Positions 34,914 to 44,023 of a stretch of DNA of 64,000 bases are shown in pieces. The notes under the pieces are model-generated. The model saw nothing but the letters and a program-made list of their open reading frames with translations. It ran no database searches and was not told the origin of the DNA. How positions within the stretch are numbered: position 1 is the stretch's first letter; every line of letters begins with the position of its first letter. Origin of the DNA: Candidatus Chloroploca mongolica (GTDB lineage: Bacteria > Chloroflexota > Chloroflexia > Chloroflexales > Chloroflexaceae); contig NZ_SIJK02000008.1 in NCBI RefSeq assembly GCF_004762035.2, positions 1 to 64,000 of the forward strand. Direction: 5' to 3'. Made by a program: the position numbers and the translations under genes.

Positions 34914-37900
34914 TTAGCGTTGGAGCACGGGCAAGAAGACCTGGAAACGCCCTCCGGGTGGGGGTGCCGAGGCTTCAACAAGCACAGTGAGCGTATTGAA
35001 GCCATTTTCGGCGTCACTGATCGTATAGACGCCAGGTTCATCAAAGGTGGCAAAGAAGCTGCCGCCAGGGGCAATCAAGCCCGTGGTGAACAACGCTCCT
35101 TGCGCGTGATCATGATCATGGTCGCCGTGCTGGGGCGCCACGCGGGGGCGAGGATCGGGCGAGCCTTCGGGTTGACGCGGCACCAAAAGCTCGTTTTCCC
35201 AGATATCGCTGTTGACAAACTCGACGACCGAGCCAGGTTGAATATTGAGTGACGAACCCTCAAAGCCACCTGAACCGATGATCTGGCGATAGCGGCCCCC
35301 CCCACCGAACGAGGGCGAGAGACGGAGCGTTGCCGTCAATGGCTCTCGCCAGTGTATGGCAGGCGTGATCGTGCCTAGGCCATCTTCCGGCTCACCCGAA
35401 GGGGCAACCCGCGGCACGCTCAGCAGATCCTGGATCTCAAAGTTGCCCAACGCATTGCTACTCCGAATGATTACGGGTTGGAAGCCATCGGCCTGAACAC
35501 GCACGAGCAGGGAGCGGGGGTTAACGGTAAAGCCAAAGCGCCCATTGGCATCAGGATTGATCGGGTTCTGGAATTCGTCATCCTGATAGTCGAGCGGCAC
35601 GTCGCTGAAGCCATCCGTCGTCATGCGATAGAACGTCACGGTGGCGGTGACGATTGGCGTATCGGTACGGCCATCGAGGATCTGCACGTCCTCGAAGGAC
35701 GTCAGCAGTCCACTACTTTCAGTGTTTTGCGCACCACAGACAACCGTCAACCGGAACGCCACATCCTCAGCCAGATCCCCGGTGGTAAAGGTACCGGTAT
35801 AGATGCCATTGCCGGTTGCATCGGTCAACACGATCGGATCAAGCCCCCGTATTTGCAGGGTCAACGCCGCTTCGGCGTCGTCACAACACGAACGGACACT
35901 GAAGGTATAGGTGGTATTGGGGCGCAAATGGACAAACCAGCCATCGGGAGAAGTAATCCCACGCCGATCCTCCGGACGCGTCCGTGTATTCGTGCCTTCT
36001 TCGCTAAAGACCATGCTAAGCGGATCGAAGGGCAGATTCGGATTCACAAAGATCGCCAGGGGTGCCGAACGAGGACTTGTTTGCTCGCCAAGGCGGGCCT
36101 GCGCATAGAGTTGATTGCGCCCCTGGTTCAGGGTGACAGCAATTTGCCAGCGCCCATTTGGCCCTGCCGTCGTCGGGGAACCAACGGTAGCCCCGCTCGC
36201 ATTGAAGAGGCGCACCTCGGCCCCCGGGGTCGCAAGGCCGCGCACCGTCACCTCAGCATTGCACGTCACCCCCGAGCCAGGGGCAACAATGATTGGCGCG
36301 GGCAGGCCAATGCGGATCGTCGCAGACGCATTCGAATTGCTCGTGGCGTCAGCCCGCATCGTGACCGTATTGATCAGCGCGGCACGCCCGGTCGTCGCGG
36401 GAAGGCGCGTACGAACGACAATGCGCCCACCGGTATCGGGATCAAGCTTGCCAACGGCAAAACTGAGTCGATTCTCTTCGGCAGTTGGCTCAACTTCAGG
36501 GTTACTCTGCACATCAATGAGCAACTCATTGATATTCAGACCGGTGATAGCATCAGTGATCACCACATTTTCGGCAACGGCGCTACCCGTATTGCGATAC
36601 TCGATGAGCCAGACCGCAATGCGTTCACCAAGATCCGCATCGAAGACAACGCGGCCCACCTTGCGCACCTGCAACTCGGGTTGAGTCGCTGCACCGCGGC
36701 GATTGATGAGATAATCCTCGGTCTCCCCATGACGGAAGCGCAACGCATTACCCTGGGCATCTTCGAGGCCACGGCCATCGCCATAGCGCACATCACCGAC
36801 CGTCAACGGTTTGCTCGAAGGCTCAAGACTCAGGGTTGCCCGCAGCCAGGCCGGACGCTCTTGCAACGCATCAGGCCACGGCACCGCACCGGTCATGAAG
36901 GTCAACGGATTGAGACCGGGGTTGAGGCTCGCGAGATCAATTGGCGCATCAATGAGGATATGCTCAACCGCAACAGCGGCACTGCTCCCCTCGGGGCACT
37001 CGACCGCATCAGCCCAATCGCCATCACGATTGCCATCGAGCCAGATATTCAGGTAGCCCTGGGTCACGCCAGCTTCAAGTGCAGCAGCCTTGAACGCAGG
37101 CGTCACAAAGACGAGCGCACCAACCCTGGCTGGCTCGCAATGCTTGAGGGTGGCTGGATCAAGACGAATGCCATCATCGGCACGGTCGTTATCGGGGCGA
37201 TTAGCGGATGGCACAAGATTATTGCGCGGATCCTGATCTGGGCCAAGATCTGCTTCAGCCTCAAGACTGACTCGTGGGCCAAGGTGGAACGGACGCGGAT
37301 CAACATGCAGCGGCCCGGAAGGTGTGCCGGTCGCGGGAGCAAAGACCGTCGGAAAATTCGCCTGAATAGTAGGATACGCCAGCATAGGCACACCAGCGTG
37401 ATTGGTGCTATCGGGCGCGTCGCCGAGATCATTCATGCGAAGCGGAATATTCAACACATGACGCACCGAAGTAGCAGGCGCCAGTTCGGGGTCAGGACAG
37501 GGATCTTCAACCGCATTGGGATTCGCCAAAACACAGGCGGTAACCGTACTGCTCAACACTTGATCAACCAGTGTCGCCTGAAACGTCGGCTCCATCAGCG
37601 GCATCGGCGGCACAGGACGCGCAAAGCTGCGGCTTTCACCACTGGTCAGGCGGAGCACCTGGTCTTCATCAGGATCTTGCTCGGTGGCAGTACGCGCCCC
37701 AAAGGTCGCTTCCTGCCAACTGATCTTCACAAAGATTGGCGCATCGGTGAGATTCGTGACGGTGGTACGAAGCTCGGCCCGGATGCCAGGCACCAGTTCA
37801 TCGAGTTGAGTTGCCTCATTGGCTGAAGTATCGCGGGTAAACAACGCTTGCGACACCGCCAGCGAAGGCTCGTCATTGGCACGAGCAGCAGGAATAGAAA

Positions 37901-37973
37901 CGGTGGCAAGCAGACCAAACAGCAACAAGAGCGGCAGAAAGCGACGCCAGACGAGATGAACAAAACGATGCAC
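34914..37973 (-). CDS. Large exported surface protein with GEVED, DUF11-like and cupredoxin-like domains
   Basis: A 1019-residue exported protein. A signal peptide (about 1-32, AARA before NDE) is followed by a beta-rich domain. A GEVED-type region (about 180-430) has LGDAPDSTNHAGVPM and GETEDYLI. A DUF11-like segment (about 435-560) has NTGSAVAENVVITD. Ig-like segments follow. Near the C-terminus (about 905-1000) is a plastocyanin-like domain: PGSVVEFVNSDIWENELLV, then a His/Asp cluster HGDHDHDH (949-956) and FDEPGVYTISDAENGF. The extreme C-terminus is RFQVFLPVLQR, like the tail of the exported protein at 21763. It is probably an adhesin or cell-surface structural protein. The metal-binding idea rests only on the His cluster and fold resemblance. 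Confidence 0.8.
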   Translation of the reverse strand: MHRFVHLVWRRFLPLLLLFGLLATVSIPAARANDEPSLAVSQALFTRDTSANEATQLDELVPGIRAELRTTVTNLTDAPIFVKISWQEATFGARTATEQDPDEDQVLRLTSGESRSFARPVPPMPLMEPTFQATLVDQVLSSTVTACVLANPNAVEDPCPDPELAPATSVRHVLNIPLRMNDLGDAPDSTNHAGVPMLAYPTIQANFPTVFAPATGTPSGPLHVDPRPFHLGPRVSLEAEADLGPDQDPRNNLVPSANRPDNDRADDGIRLDPATLKHCEPARVGALVFVTPAFKAAALEAGVTQGYLNIWLDGNRDGDWADAVECPEGSSAAVAVEHILIDAPIDLASLNPGLNPLTFMTGAVPWPDALQERPAWLRATLSLEPSSKPLTVGDVRYGDGRGLEDAQGNALRFRHGETEDYLINRRGAATQPELQVRKVGRVVFDADLGERIAVWLIEYRNTGSAVAENVVITDAITGLNINELLIDVQSNPEVEPTAEENRLSFAVGKLDPDTGGRIVVRTRLPATTGRAALINTVTMRADATSNSNASATIRIGLPAPIIVAPGSGVTCNAEVTVRGLATPGAEVRLFNASGATVGSPTTAGPNGRWQIAVTLNQGRNQLYAQARLGEQTSPRSAPLAIFVNPNLPFDPLSMVFSEEGTNTRTRPEDRRGITSPDGWFVHLRPNTTYTFSVRSCCDDAEAALTLQIRGLDPIVLTDATGNGIYTGTFTTGDLAEDVAFRLTVVCGAQNTESSGLLTSFEDVQILDGRTDTPIVTATVTFYRMTTDGFSDVPLDYQDDEFQNPINPDANGRFGFTVNPRSLLVRVQADGFQPVIIRSSNALGNFEIQDLLSVPRVAPSGEPEDGLGTITPAIHWREPLTATLRLSPSFGGGGRYRQIIGSGGFEGSSLNIQPGSVVEFVNSDIWENELLVPRQPEGSPDPRPRVAPQHGDHDHDHAQGALFTTGLIAPGGSFFATFDEPGVYTISDAENGFNTLTVLVEASAPPPGGRFQVFLPVLQR

Positions 37974-38323
37974 AGACTACTCCTTTGGGTTCAATGCAGA
38001 AGACCGGGTGTACCTTGAATGGTACTTGTCATAGTACACCGTTTAACAAGGGGATAGTATTGAAATACCGTAAAAATCTCGGCTTGGCACCCTACAAGCA
38101 GCTTTTGCCGTACAGACAGAAGAGCATCAACGGCTCGGCATGTACACAGCAAAGCTCACCCAACAATGTGTGGTATCATCCTCTGGATGCACTGAAAGCA
38201 TCTCGGCAAGACAAGGGTTCAGGGGTCAGATCGAGCGGATCAAGACGCAGTGGATAGCCCTGAACGGTACTATAGTGTAGCCTGGAAACCCTGCCAAACT
38301 ACAATAAAAGGTTGTGCATCTCT
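37974..38323. other. Intergenic region between divergent genes
   Basis: Holds the ribosome site of the surface-protein gene (AAAGGAG on the minus strand), small dyads around GTACC/GGTAC (38008-38035), and a TACAAT -10-like element (38300-38305) upstream of the antiporter gene. No gene was supported: the open frame 37985-38257 has no ribosome site or recognisable product. Confidence 0.55.
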
Positions 38324-39430
38324 ATGGATTGGATCTCGCTCGGACTCATTGCGGTCGGTCTGGTTTGTCTAGTGATCGGGGGTGAATTGCTGGTGCGTGG
38401 TGCGTCGGCATTGGCTGCGGTCGCAGGCATCTCGCCACTGGTGATTGGGCTAACTGTCGTCTCGTTTGGTACCAGTTCACCTGAATTGGCCGTCAGTCTT
38501 CAGGCAGGTCTCAGTGGCAACGCCGACCTTGCGCTAGGCAATGTTGTGGGCAGCAATATCTTCAATGTCCTATTCATCCTGGGACTCTGCGCCCTCATCG
38601 CCCCACTGGTTGTCTCGCTCCAGGTCGTGCGCCGCGATGTGCCGATTATGATCGGCGTTTCCTTCTTGCTTGGCTTCCTGGCGCTGGATGGGCACATTTC
38701 GCGACCTGAGGGAGGGGTGCTCTTCCTTGGCATTCTGAGTTATGTCACGTGGTCTGTCATTAGTAGTCGGCAAGAGACGGCCCAAAATCAAGCTGCCGCT
38801 GAAAAACTGGGGAAGGCGCAAGCACCGGCACCGCAAAGTAGCATGGCGCAAATCCTGACCAACATTGGGCTGGTTCTAGGTGGGCTGATTGTCCTGGTAC
38901 TGGGCGCAGGCTGGCTGGTTGATGGTGCGGTTGAACTTGCGCAGGCCCTGGGGGTCAGCGATGTGGTCATCGGACTCACGATTGTTGCTGTCGGCACATC
39001 GTTGCCCGAAGTCGTCACCTCGGTGATTGCGACGATCCGCAATCAGCGCGATCTCGCGGTAGGCAATGTGGTCGGCAGCAATATCTTCAACATCCTGGGC
39101 ATCCTGGGGGTGGCAGCATTAGTAACACCAGACGGGATCGCGGTACCGCAATCAGCGATTGTCTTTGACATTCCGGTGATGATCGCGGTTGCCGTCGCGT
39201 GTCTGCCGATCTTTTTTACCCGCATGATGATTGCCCGCTGGGAGGGGTTCCTCTTTATGGGCTACTACATTGCGTATACGGCCTATCTGGTTCTTGCAGC
39301 AACCCATCACGAAGCATTGCCCGAGTATAGCAGCGTCATGATCGCGTTTGTCTTGCCCTTGACCGCTGTAACCCTGGCGGTACTGGCAGTGCGAGCCTAT
39401 ATGAAGCAGCGTGTGCAAAAGAAGGCATGA
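38324..39430 (+). CDS. Calcium/sodium antiporter (CaCA family, YrbG-like)
   Basis: A 368-residue membrane protein with about ten segments. The two alpha-repeats are clear and nearly identical: FGTSSPELAVSLQAGLSG with GNVVGSNIFN, and VGTSLPEVVTSVIATIR with GNVVGSNIFN. These bind and exchange cations (Ca2+ against Na+ or H+). The loop between the halves (about 150-170) is Gln/Ala-rich. ATG 38324 is preferred to the upstream TTG 38312, which abuts the AAAAGG ribosome site. A palindrome follows the stop at once. Confidence 0.92.
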   Translation: MDWISLGLIAVGLVCLVIGGELLVRGASALAAVAGISPLVIGLTVVSFGTSSPELAVSLQAGLSGNADLALGNVVGSNIFNVLFILGLCALIAPLVVSLQVVRRDVPIMIGVSFLLGFLALDGHISRPEGGVLFLGILSYVTWSVISSRQETAQNQAAAEKLGKAQAPAPQSSMAQILTNIGLVLGGLIVLVLGAGWLVDGAVELAQALGVSDVVIGLTIVAVGTSLPEVVTSVIATIRNQRDLAVGNVVGSNIFNILGILGVAALVTPDGIAVPQSAIVFDIPVMIAVAVACLPIFFTRMMIARWEGFLFMGYYIAYTAYLVLAATHHEALPEYSSVMIAFVLPLTAVTLAVLAVRAYMKQRVQKKA

Positions 39431-39483
39431 GTGCTTCTCTGCCAACACAACCAGCAATGCTGGCTGTGTTGGCAGAGAAGCAC
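39431..39483. repeat. Family A palindrome, CCAGC-AAT-GCTGG
   Basis: 25-base arms around AAT with one mismatch, directly after the antiporter stop and 18 bases from the gltD stop (convergent). Likely a shared terminator. Confidence 0.85.
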
Positions 39484-39501
39484 GTATGAAGAGTGGGTCA
39501 A

Positions 39502-40926
39502 CTACCCAGCCAGAAACTGATTGACCCCTTCGGCGGCGGCGCGGCCTTCAGCAATCGCCCAGACGACGAGCGATTGACCACGGCTCATATCGCCAGCGGC
39601 AAAGACACCGGGGCGCGACGTCATCTTCTGGGCATTGGTGGCAAGGGCGCCACGCTCGTTGAGGGCAACCCCGAGCTGCTCAAGCAGGCCGCCACGGACA
39701 GGCCCGGTAAAGCCCATCGCCAGCAGCACAAGATCGCAGGGCAGGGTAAACTGCGAGTCAGGCACAACTTCCATGCGCTGGCCACCCTGAGCATCCGACA
39801 CCCAACATACCTCAACGGCCTCGACCGCCTCGACGTGGCCCTGGGCATTGCCAAGGAGCCGTTGGGTCAGCACGCAATAACGGCGTTCGCCACCCTCTTC
39901 GTGCGAAGAAGAGGATCGCTGCACGCGCGGCCATTCGGGCCAGGGGTTGTTCGCCGAGCGCTGCACTGGCGGTTGGGGCAACAGTTCAAACGAGGTGACC
40001 GAAAGCGCACCCTGGCGCAGCGAGGTGCCCACACAATCGGCCCCTGTATCGCCGCCGCCAATCACGAGGACGTGCTTGCCCCGGGCGGTCAGTTCACGGG
40101 CAGGATCAATCTCATCGCCCGCACAGCGCCGATTCTGCTGGCTCAAAAACTCCATCGCAAAATGGACACCCTTGAGCTCGCGGCCTTCAACCATCAGATC
40201 GCGTGGCTGCTGGGCACCGCCGGCAAGCAAGACCGCATCAAAATCGTGGCACAACTGCGCACCCTCGACATCAACCCCAACATTGACCCCAGTGCAAAAG
40301 ACCACACCCTCGGCTTCAAGCTGAGCCAGACGGCGCTCGAGGGTCTGCTTTTCGAGTTTGAAATCGGGAATGCCATAGCGCAAGAGACCACCAAGGCGAT
40401 CGTCGCGCTCAAAGACCGTCACCTCGTGACCCATCCGCCGCAATTGCTGCGCTGCCGCCAGACCCGCAGGCCCTGAGCCAACCACGGCAACACGCTTGCC
40501 CGTGAGGAAACGAGGGGGTTGCGGTTTGATCCAACCTTCGGCAAACCCGCGCTCAACCGCCTCAAGCTCAAGCAGACGGATCGAGACCGGGGCAAAGTTG
40601 AGCCCGAGGGTACATGAACCTTCACACAAAGCAGGGCAGAGATGACCGGTGAACTCGGGAAAGTTATTATCGGCATGCACCTGAGCACACGCTCGTTGCC
40701 AATCGCCCTCGGCCACCAGACTATTCCAGCCAGGAATATAGTTACCAAGCGGACAGGCCACGTGACAATAGGGAATGCCACAGTCGAGGCAACGCTCGCC
40801 CTGCTGCATTAACGTCCCTGGTTCAACATGCTGGTAGATCTCGTGATAATCCTGCAGACGCTCGGCAACCGGACGGGCAGGGAACTCCTGACGCGGATAG
40901 ACCAGAAAAGCATCGGAATTTGCCAT
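39502..40926 (-). CDS. gltD: Glutamate synthase (NADPH) small subunit
   Basis: A 474-residue FAD/NADPH subunit that feeds electrons through 4Fe-4S clusters to GltB. The N-terminal cluster cysteines 46, 49, 54 and 58 (CLDCGIPYCHVAC) and the second set in LCPALCEGSC are intact. The FAD site is VAVVGSGPAGLAAA (about 150), and the NADPH site is VLVIGGGDTGADC. The final motif GVFAAGDMSRGQSLVVWAI is typical. ATG 40926 follows GTGAGG. It is 35 kb from gltB and in the opposite direction, so the two subunits are not in one operon here. Confidence 0.96.
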   Translation of the reverse strand: MANSDAFLVYPRQEFPARPVAERLQDYHEIYQHVEPGTLMQQGERCLDCGIPYCHVACPLGNYIPGWNSLVAEGDWQRACAQVHADNNFPEFTGHLCPALCEGSCTLGLNFAPVSIRLLELEAVERGFAEGWIKPQPPRFLTGKRVAVVGSGPAGLAAAQQLRRMGHEVTVFERDDRLGGLLRYGIPDFKLEKQTLERRLAQLEAEGVVFCTGVNVGVDVEGAQLCHDFDAVLLAGGAQQPRDLMVEGRELKGVHFAMEFLSQQNRRCAGDEIDPARELTARGKHVLVIGGGDTGADCVGTSLRQGALSVTSFELLPQPPVQRSANNPWPEWPRVQRSSSSHEEGGERRYCVLTQRLLGNAQGHVEAVEAVEVCWVSDAQGGQRMEVVPDSQFTLPCDLVLLAMGFTGPVRGGLLEQLGVALNERGALATNAQKMTSRPGVFAAGDMSRGQSLVVWAIAEGRAAAEGVNQFLAG

Positions 40927-41083
40927 ACAGAGCCTCACTCACACGCAACAGTGGAAAAAGATAGCCACCAGAAGCCCGCGAAAAGTCTCGCGGGCCAATA
41001 TACGCTGACTGTACGCTGAGCGAGCGTTTTGTGCAGTAATAGAATATTAACTGTAGCTGAGCATATGGCAACAGAAGGGTGCT

Positions 41084-41130
41084 ACGAGGGGTCAACGAGA
41101 CTGACTTCGTCAGCCTCGTTGACCCCTCGT
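41084..41130. repeat. Palindrome with TTC loop
   Basis: 22-base arms around TTC with one mismatch, core CTGAC-TTC-GTCAG. It lies 18 bases past the stop of the minus-strand GDSL gene. The arms fit family A in style; the core is a variant. Confidence 0.8.
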
Positions 41131-41148
41131 GGGATGAAAAAGAGCGGT

Positions 41149-41919
41149 TTAGCGCTGGGCGGTTTCGTAACTGAGCGCCTGCAAGAAGGTCTCGGCAATC
41201 AGGCGATGGCCCTGAGCATTGGCGTGGACATCATCAAAGAGGGCAAAGGTGTGGGTATACTCGCGGCCACCGACAAAGGCGGTATAGACCTCGGCAACGG
41301 CCACCCCACGTCGGCCAGCCTCTGCGCGGATCACCTGATTGAGGCGCTCAACCCAGTAGGCATCACTGCCCTCCATGGTAGGATCGCCACCATACGGGTT
41401 ATAGTAGGTCATCACCGCGATGTCAGCCTGCGCACCAGCGGCTGCACGGAGCACATCCAACGCCTCGGCAAGATTGCGCTGAAAGATCTGGATTGCCGCT
41501 TCACGCTCAGCGGCAGGAGCGCGCTCGACTCTGATCAGGTCGTTGCCCCCAATGGTCAGCGTAAGCGGACTCACGCGACGGCCCTGCTGGCGCGTATCGC
41601 GGAGATAGGCCAACGCACGCGGCAATTGACCGGCGACAAACGAGCTACTCGTCTCGCCCGGCACCGCCAGATTTACCAGTTCGGGGAGACCAGAAGCGCC
41701 CAGGTTAGCCGCAATCAAGCCAGGAAAGCCATCCTGCTGGCGATCGTCGAGCCGAAAGCCCCAAGGCAACGAATCACCCAGGGCCAGATACACGTCCCCT
41801 GGCCCTTGAGGGGTATAGGCCTGCGGACGATTAGCCCAGCTGCTCCGCGTGACCGCAAACGCAACCATACCGATCACCACGAACGTTGTAAGCAAAAGAA
41901 GGAGCCGTTGTGTCATCAT
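41149..41919 (-). CDS. Exported GDSL/SGNH lipase-acylhydrolase
   Basis: About 256 residues: hydrophobic signal/anchor (about 4-24), then block I ALGDSLPWGF, block II (AVPGETSSS), block III TIGGNDLIR and block V DDVHANAQGH, complete in order. It would be an extracytoplasmic esterase or lipase. ATG 41919 (or 41916) is preferred, because the upstream ATG 41937 falls inside the hairpin at 41936-41980. The open frame continues to 42345 across the divergent TPR gene and is not accepted. Confidence 0.85.
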   Translation of the reverse strand: MMTQRLLLLLTTFVVIGMVAFAVTRSSWANRPQAYTPQGPGDVYLALGDSLPWGFRLDDRQQDGFPGLIAANLGASGLPELVNLAVPGETSSSFVAGQLPRALAYLRDTRQQGRRVSPLTLTIGGNDLIRVERAPAAEREAAIQIFQRNLAEALDVLRAAAGAQADIAVMTYYNPYGGDPTMEGSDAYWVERLNQVIRAEAGRRGVAVAEVYTAFVGGREYTHTFALFDDVHANAQGHRLIAETFLQALSYETAQR

Positions 41920-41935
41920 CTGCCATAGACTTGCC

Positions 41936-41980
41936 ATGCTCGCCGCTGGGCCTACGACACACAGACCCAGCGGCGAGCAT
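41936..41980. promoter_or_regulatory. Long hairpin between divergent genes
   Basis: 15-base perfect arms ATGCTCGCCGCTGGG / CCCAGCGGCGAGCAT around a 15-base loop, between the GDSL and TPR genes. Its position in both leaders suggests a regulatory role. A TATAAT (41989-41994) for the TPR gene follows directly. Confidence 0.45.
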
Positions 41981-42045
41981 GATTGATATATAATGCAACT
42001 ATTCGTATTCAGTATACACCGAACAGCGATAGCGAGTCGTAGGTT

Positions 42046-42783
42046 ATGGAGATGAACGATCCAAAAGCCCAAGCCGATGCCTTGGTCAAGCGCGGGCATA
42101 CATTGCTTGAGCAGGGCAATCTGCCGCAGGCAACCGATCTGCTCAATCAAGCCGTCAAGCTCTACTGGGCAGCGGGGGAACAGTATGCGGCGGCGGCTCA
42201 GATTGGCAATTATGGGTGGGCCCTGCGCCGTCGCGGGCGGCCCGATCTTGCGCGCCCCTATCTCGAAGAAGCGGCCTCGCTCTTTACGCAGCTTGGCCTG
42301 ACCGATTTTGCCGAACGCCATCGTTTTGCCGCCGAAGATGCCCATACCGGTTTGACCGAGGAACTGCTCACCAGTCTACCGCCGGCGGTGCGCGGTGCGC
42401 TCGAGCGCGGTGATGTCGAGGGCCTGCAATTTGCGCTGGATGCCCTGCCCCTGGCCGAACGCGAGCTGATCCTTGAACGACTCATGACGGCGGGGGTGGT
42501 CAGTACGGCGCGGAGTGACGACGATGTGACTGAGGCAATACGCCAGTTTGAGCCGTTGCTGCAGGGCATTGCTGCGGTAGCGACAGGCGATGAGCGCGAA
42601 CGCGGCGATATCGAGACGGCCCTGGTTGAACTGGAACGCAAAGGGTGGCAACTGCGCCAGGCCGTGAGTCAGATCTGGCAAGGTGAACGGAACCTGAACG
42701 TGCTAGGGCGGCAGCTCGATGAGCTTGATCAAGCCCTGGTGAAGAAGATGCTTGAGTTGATCGAGCCTCACAGAGCGGGCTAA
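42046..42783 (+). CDS. TPR-repeat protein
   Basis: A 245-residue cytoplasmic protein. Two to three tetratricopeptide repeats are visible (about 10-110: ALVKRGHTLLEQGNLPQATDLLNQAVKLY and YGWALRRRGRPDLARPYLEEAASLF, given in part). The C-terminal half is helical with no recognised family, ending in a basic/acidic helix. A protein-interaction role is likely. TATAAT lies about 50 bases upstream. The stop codon sits in the loop of a strong terminator hairpin. Confidence 0.72.
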   Translation: MEMNDPKAQADALVKRGHTLLEQGNLPQATDLLNQAVKLYWAAGEQYAAAAQIGNYGWALRRRGRPDLARPYLEEAASLFTQLGLTDFAERHRFAAEDAHTGLTEELLTSLPPAVRGALERGDVEGLQFALDALPLAERELILERLMTAGVVSTARSDDDVTEAIRQFEPLLQGIAAVATGDERERGDIETALVELERKGWQLRQAVSQIWQGERNLNVLGRQLDELDQALVKKMLELIEPHRAG

Positions 42784-42801
42784 CGCCCGCTCTGTGAGGC
42801 T
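42764..42801 (+). terminator. Terminator overlapping the TPR gene stop codon
   Basis: AGCCTCACAGAGCGGGC-TAAC-GCCCGCTCTGTGAGGCT: 17-bp perfect stem whose loop contains the TAA stop codon. Confidence 0.75.
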
Positions 42802-42862
42802 GCTGGCGATTTGCGGCCCCCAGGGGTTTTATGCTGGCGATTTGCGGCTCCCAGGGGTTTTC
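42801..42862 (+). repeat. 31-bp tandem repeat, two copies
   Basis: Two copies of a 31-base unit (TGCTGGCGATTTGCGG... CCCAGGGGTTTT) with two differences, in the gap before xdhC. It carries the GCGGCCCCCAGG module also seen beside family A hairpins. Confidence 0.8.
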
Positions 42863-42904
42863 GAGACAGCAGCCTGAACAGGGTAACAAGAGGGCAACCA
42901 GGTT

Positions 42905-43939
42905 ATGCGTGAATTGATCCCAACGCTTGATCAATGGCTGGCAGACGGCGAGCAGGTAGCCCTGGCGACCGTGGTACAAACGATGGGGTCATCGCCGCGC
43001 CAGGTCGGCGCGACGATGGCCGTCACAGCCAGCGGGCGCATGGCCGGCTCGGTGAGCGGCGGGTGCGTCGAGGGGGCGGTGGTCGAACAGTGCCATGCCG
43101 TGCTTGCCAGTGGTCAGGCGCGATTGCTTACGTTTGGCGTCAGCGACGAGACAGCCTGGGAGGTCGGGTTGGCGTGTGGAGGCACGATCGAGGTCTTTGT
43201 TGCGCCACTGGACACCACAAGCGTCTATCCTCTGGTTCGTGCCGCGCTGCTGGAAGAAGAAGCCATTGCCGTGGCGACCGTCATCGCGGGGAACGAGCAT
43301 GTTGGGGCGCATCTGGTGGTAGAAGCAGGGGGGGAAAGCCACGGCGCACTGGGCCAGGCGAGGCTTGATCAGGTGGTCATCACGGCGGCAACTGATCTAC
43401 TTGCCCACGGAACAAGCCGGGTCATTGAAGCAGCACAGGGCGCAACACGGGTCTTTGTAGCAAGCTTCAATCCTCCGGCCAAGCTCTTTCTTGTGGGGGG
43501 CGTGCATATTGCCGTGGGGCTCGCCGCGATGGCGCACCTGATTGGAATGCGCACCATCGTCGTTGACGCACGGGCCGCGTTTGCCAGCCCCGAGCGCTTT
43601 GCCCATGTTGATGAACTGATCGTCGCGTGGCCGGATGAAGCCCTGACCGGACGCCTCGATGCGCGCAGCTATGTCGCCGTTTTGACCCACGATCCCAAAC
43701 TTGACGACCCGGCCCTACGGGTGGCGCTGCAATCGCCGGCACGCTATATCGGTGCGCTTGGCAGCACCAAAACCCATGCCCGGCGGCTCGAACGGCTGCG
43801 TGCTGAAGGCTTCGATGAAGCGAGCCTCAGCCGGATCAAAGGCCCGATCGGACTTTCCATTGGGGCAAAGACCCCGGAAGAGATTGCGGTCAGCATTCTG
43901 GCCGAGCTTATTGGTGTGGGAAATAAGTCGATACTGTGA
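42905..43939 (+). CDS. XdhC/CoxI family molybdoenzyme maturation factor
   Basis: A 344-residue protein with the N-terminal XdhC domain (SSPRQVGATMAV, SVSGGCVEGAV with the conserved Cys) and a C-terminal Rossmann-like domain (FLVGGVHIAVGLAAMAHLIG, IGALGSTKTHARR, GPIGLSIGAKTPEEIAVSI). Such proteins bind molybdenum cofactor and help sulfurate and insert it into xanthine dehydrogenase or CO dehydrogenase. No molybdoenzyme gene is next to it, but modA-modB lie 6 kb downstream. The stop codon overlaps a family C repeat. Confidence 0.9.
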   Translation: MRELIPTLDQWLADGEQVALATVVQTMGSSPRQVGATMAVTASGRMAGSVSGGCVEGAVVEQCHAVLASGQARLLTFGVSDETAWEVGLACGGTIEVFVAPLDTTSVYPLVRAALLEEEAIAVATVIAGNEHVGAHLVVEAGGESHGALGQARLDQVVITAATDLLAHGTSRVIEAAQGATRVFVASFNPPAKLFLVGGVHIAVGLAAMAHLIGMRTIVVDARAAFASPERFAHVDELIVAWPDEALTGRLDARSYVAVLTHDPKLDDPALRVALQSPARYIGALGSTKTHARRLERLRAEGFDEASLSRIKGPIGLSIGAKTPEEIAVSILAELIGVGNKSIL

Positions 43940-43962
43940 CGCAAAGGCGCAAAGGCGCAAAG
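43938..43962 (+). repeat. Family C repeat (GCAAAGGC units)
   Basis: GAC followed by GCAAAGGC GCAAAGGC GCAAAG, overlapping the TGA stop of the XdhC gene. Confidence 0.9.
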
Positions 43963-44023
43963 GGCTAAAGCCAATACCTTTTTGCCAAGTACTGTCACTA
44001 CTACGAAAGGGGTGAATGCTCCA

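Noticed and set aside
35478-37826. 782-residue plus-strand ORF opposite the surface-protein gene
   Set aside because: Low-complexity, His/Arg/Gly-rich translation without domains, and the opposite strand encodes a clear signal-peptide protein with known domains; it is a codon-bias shadow.
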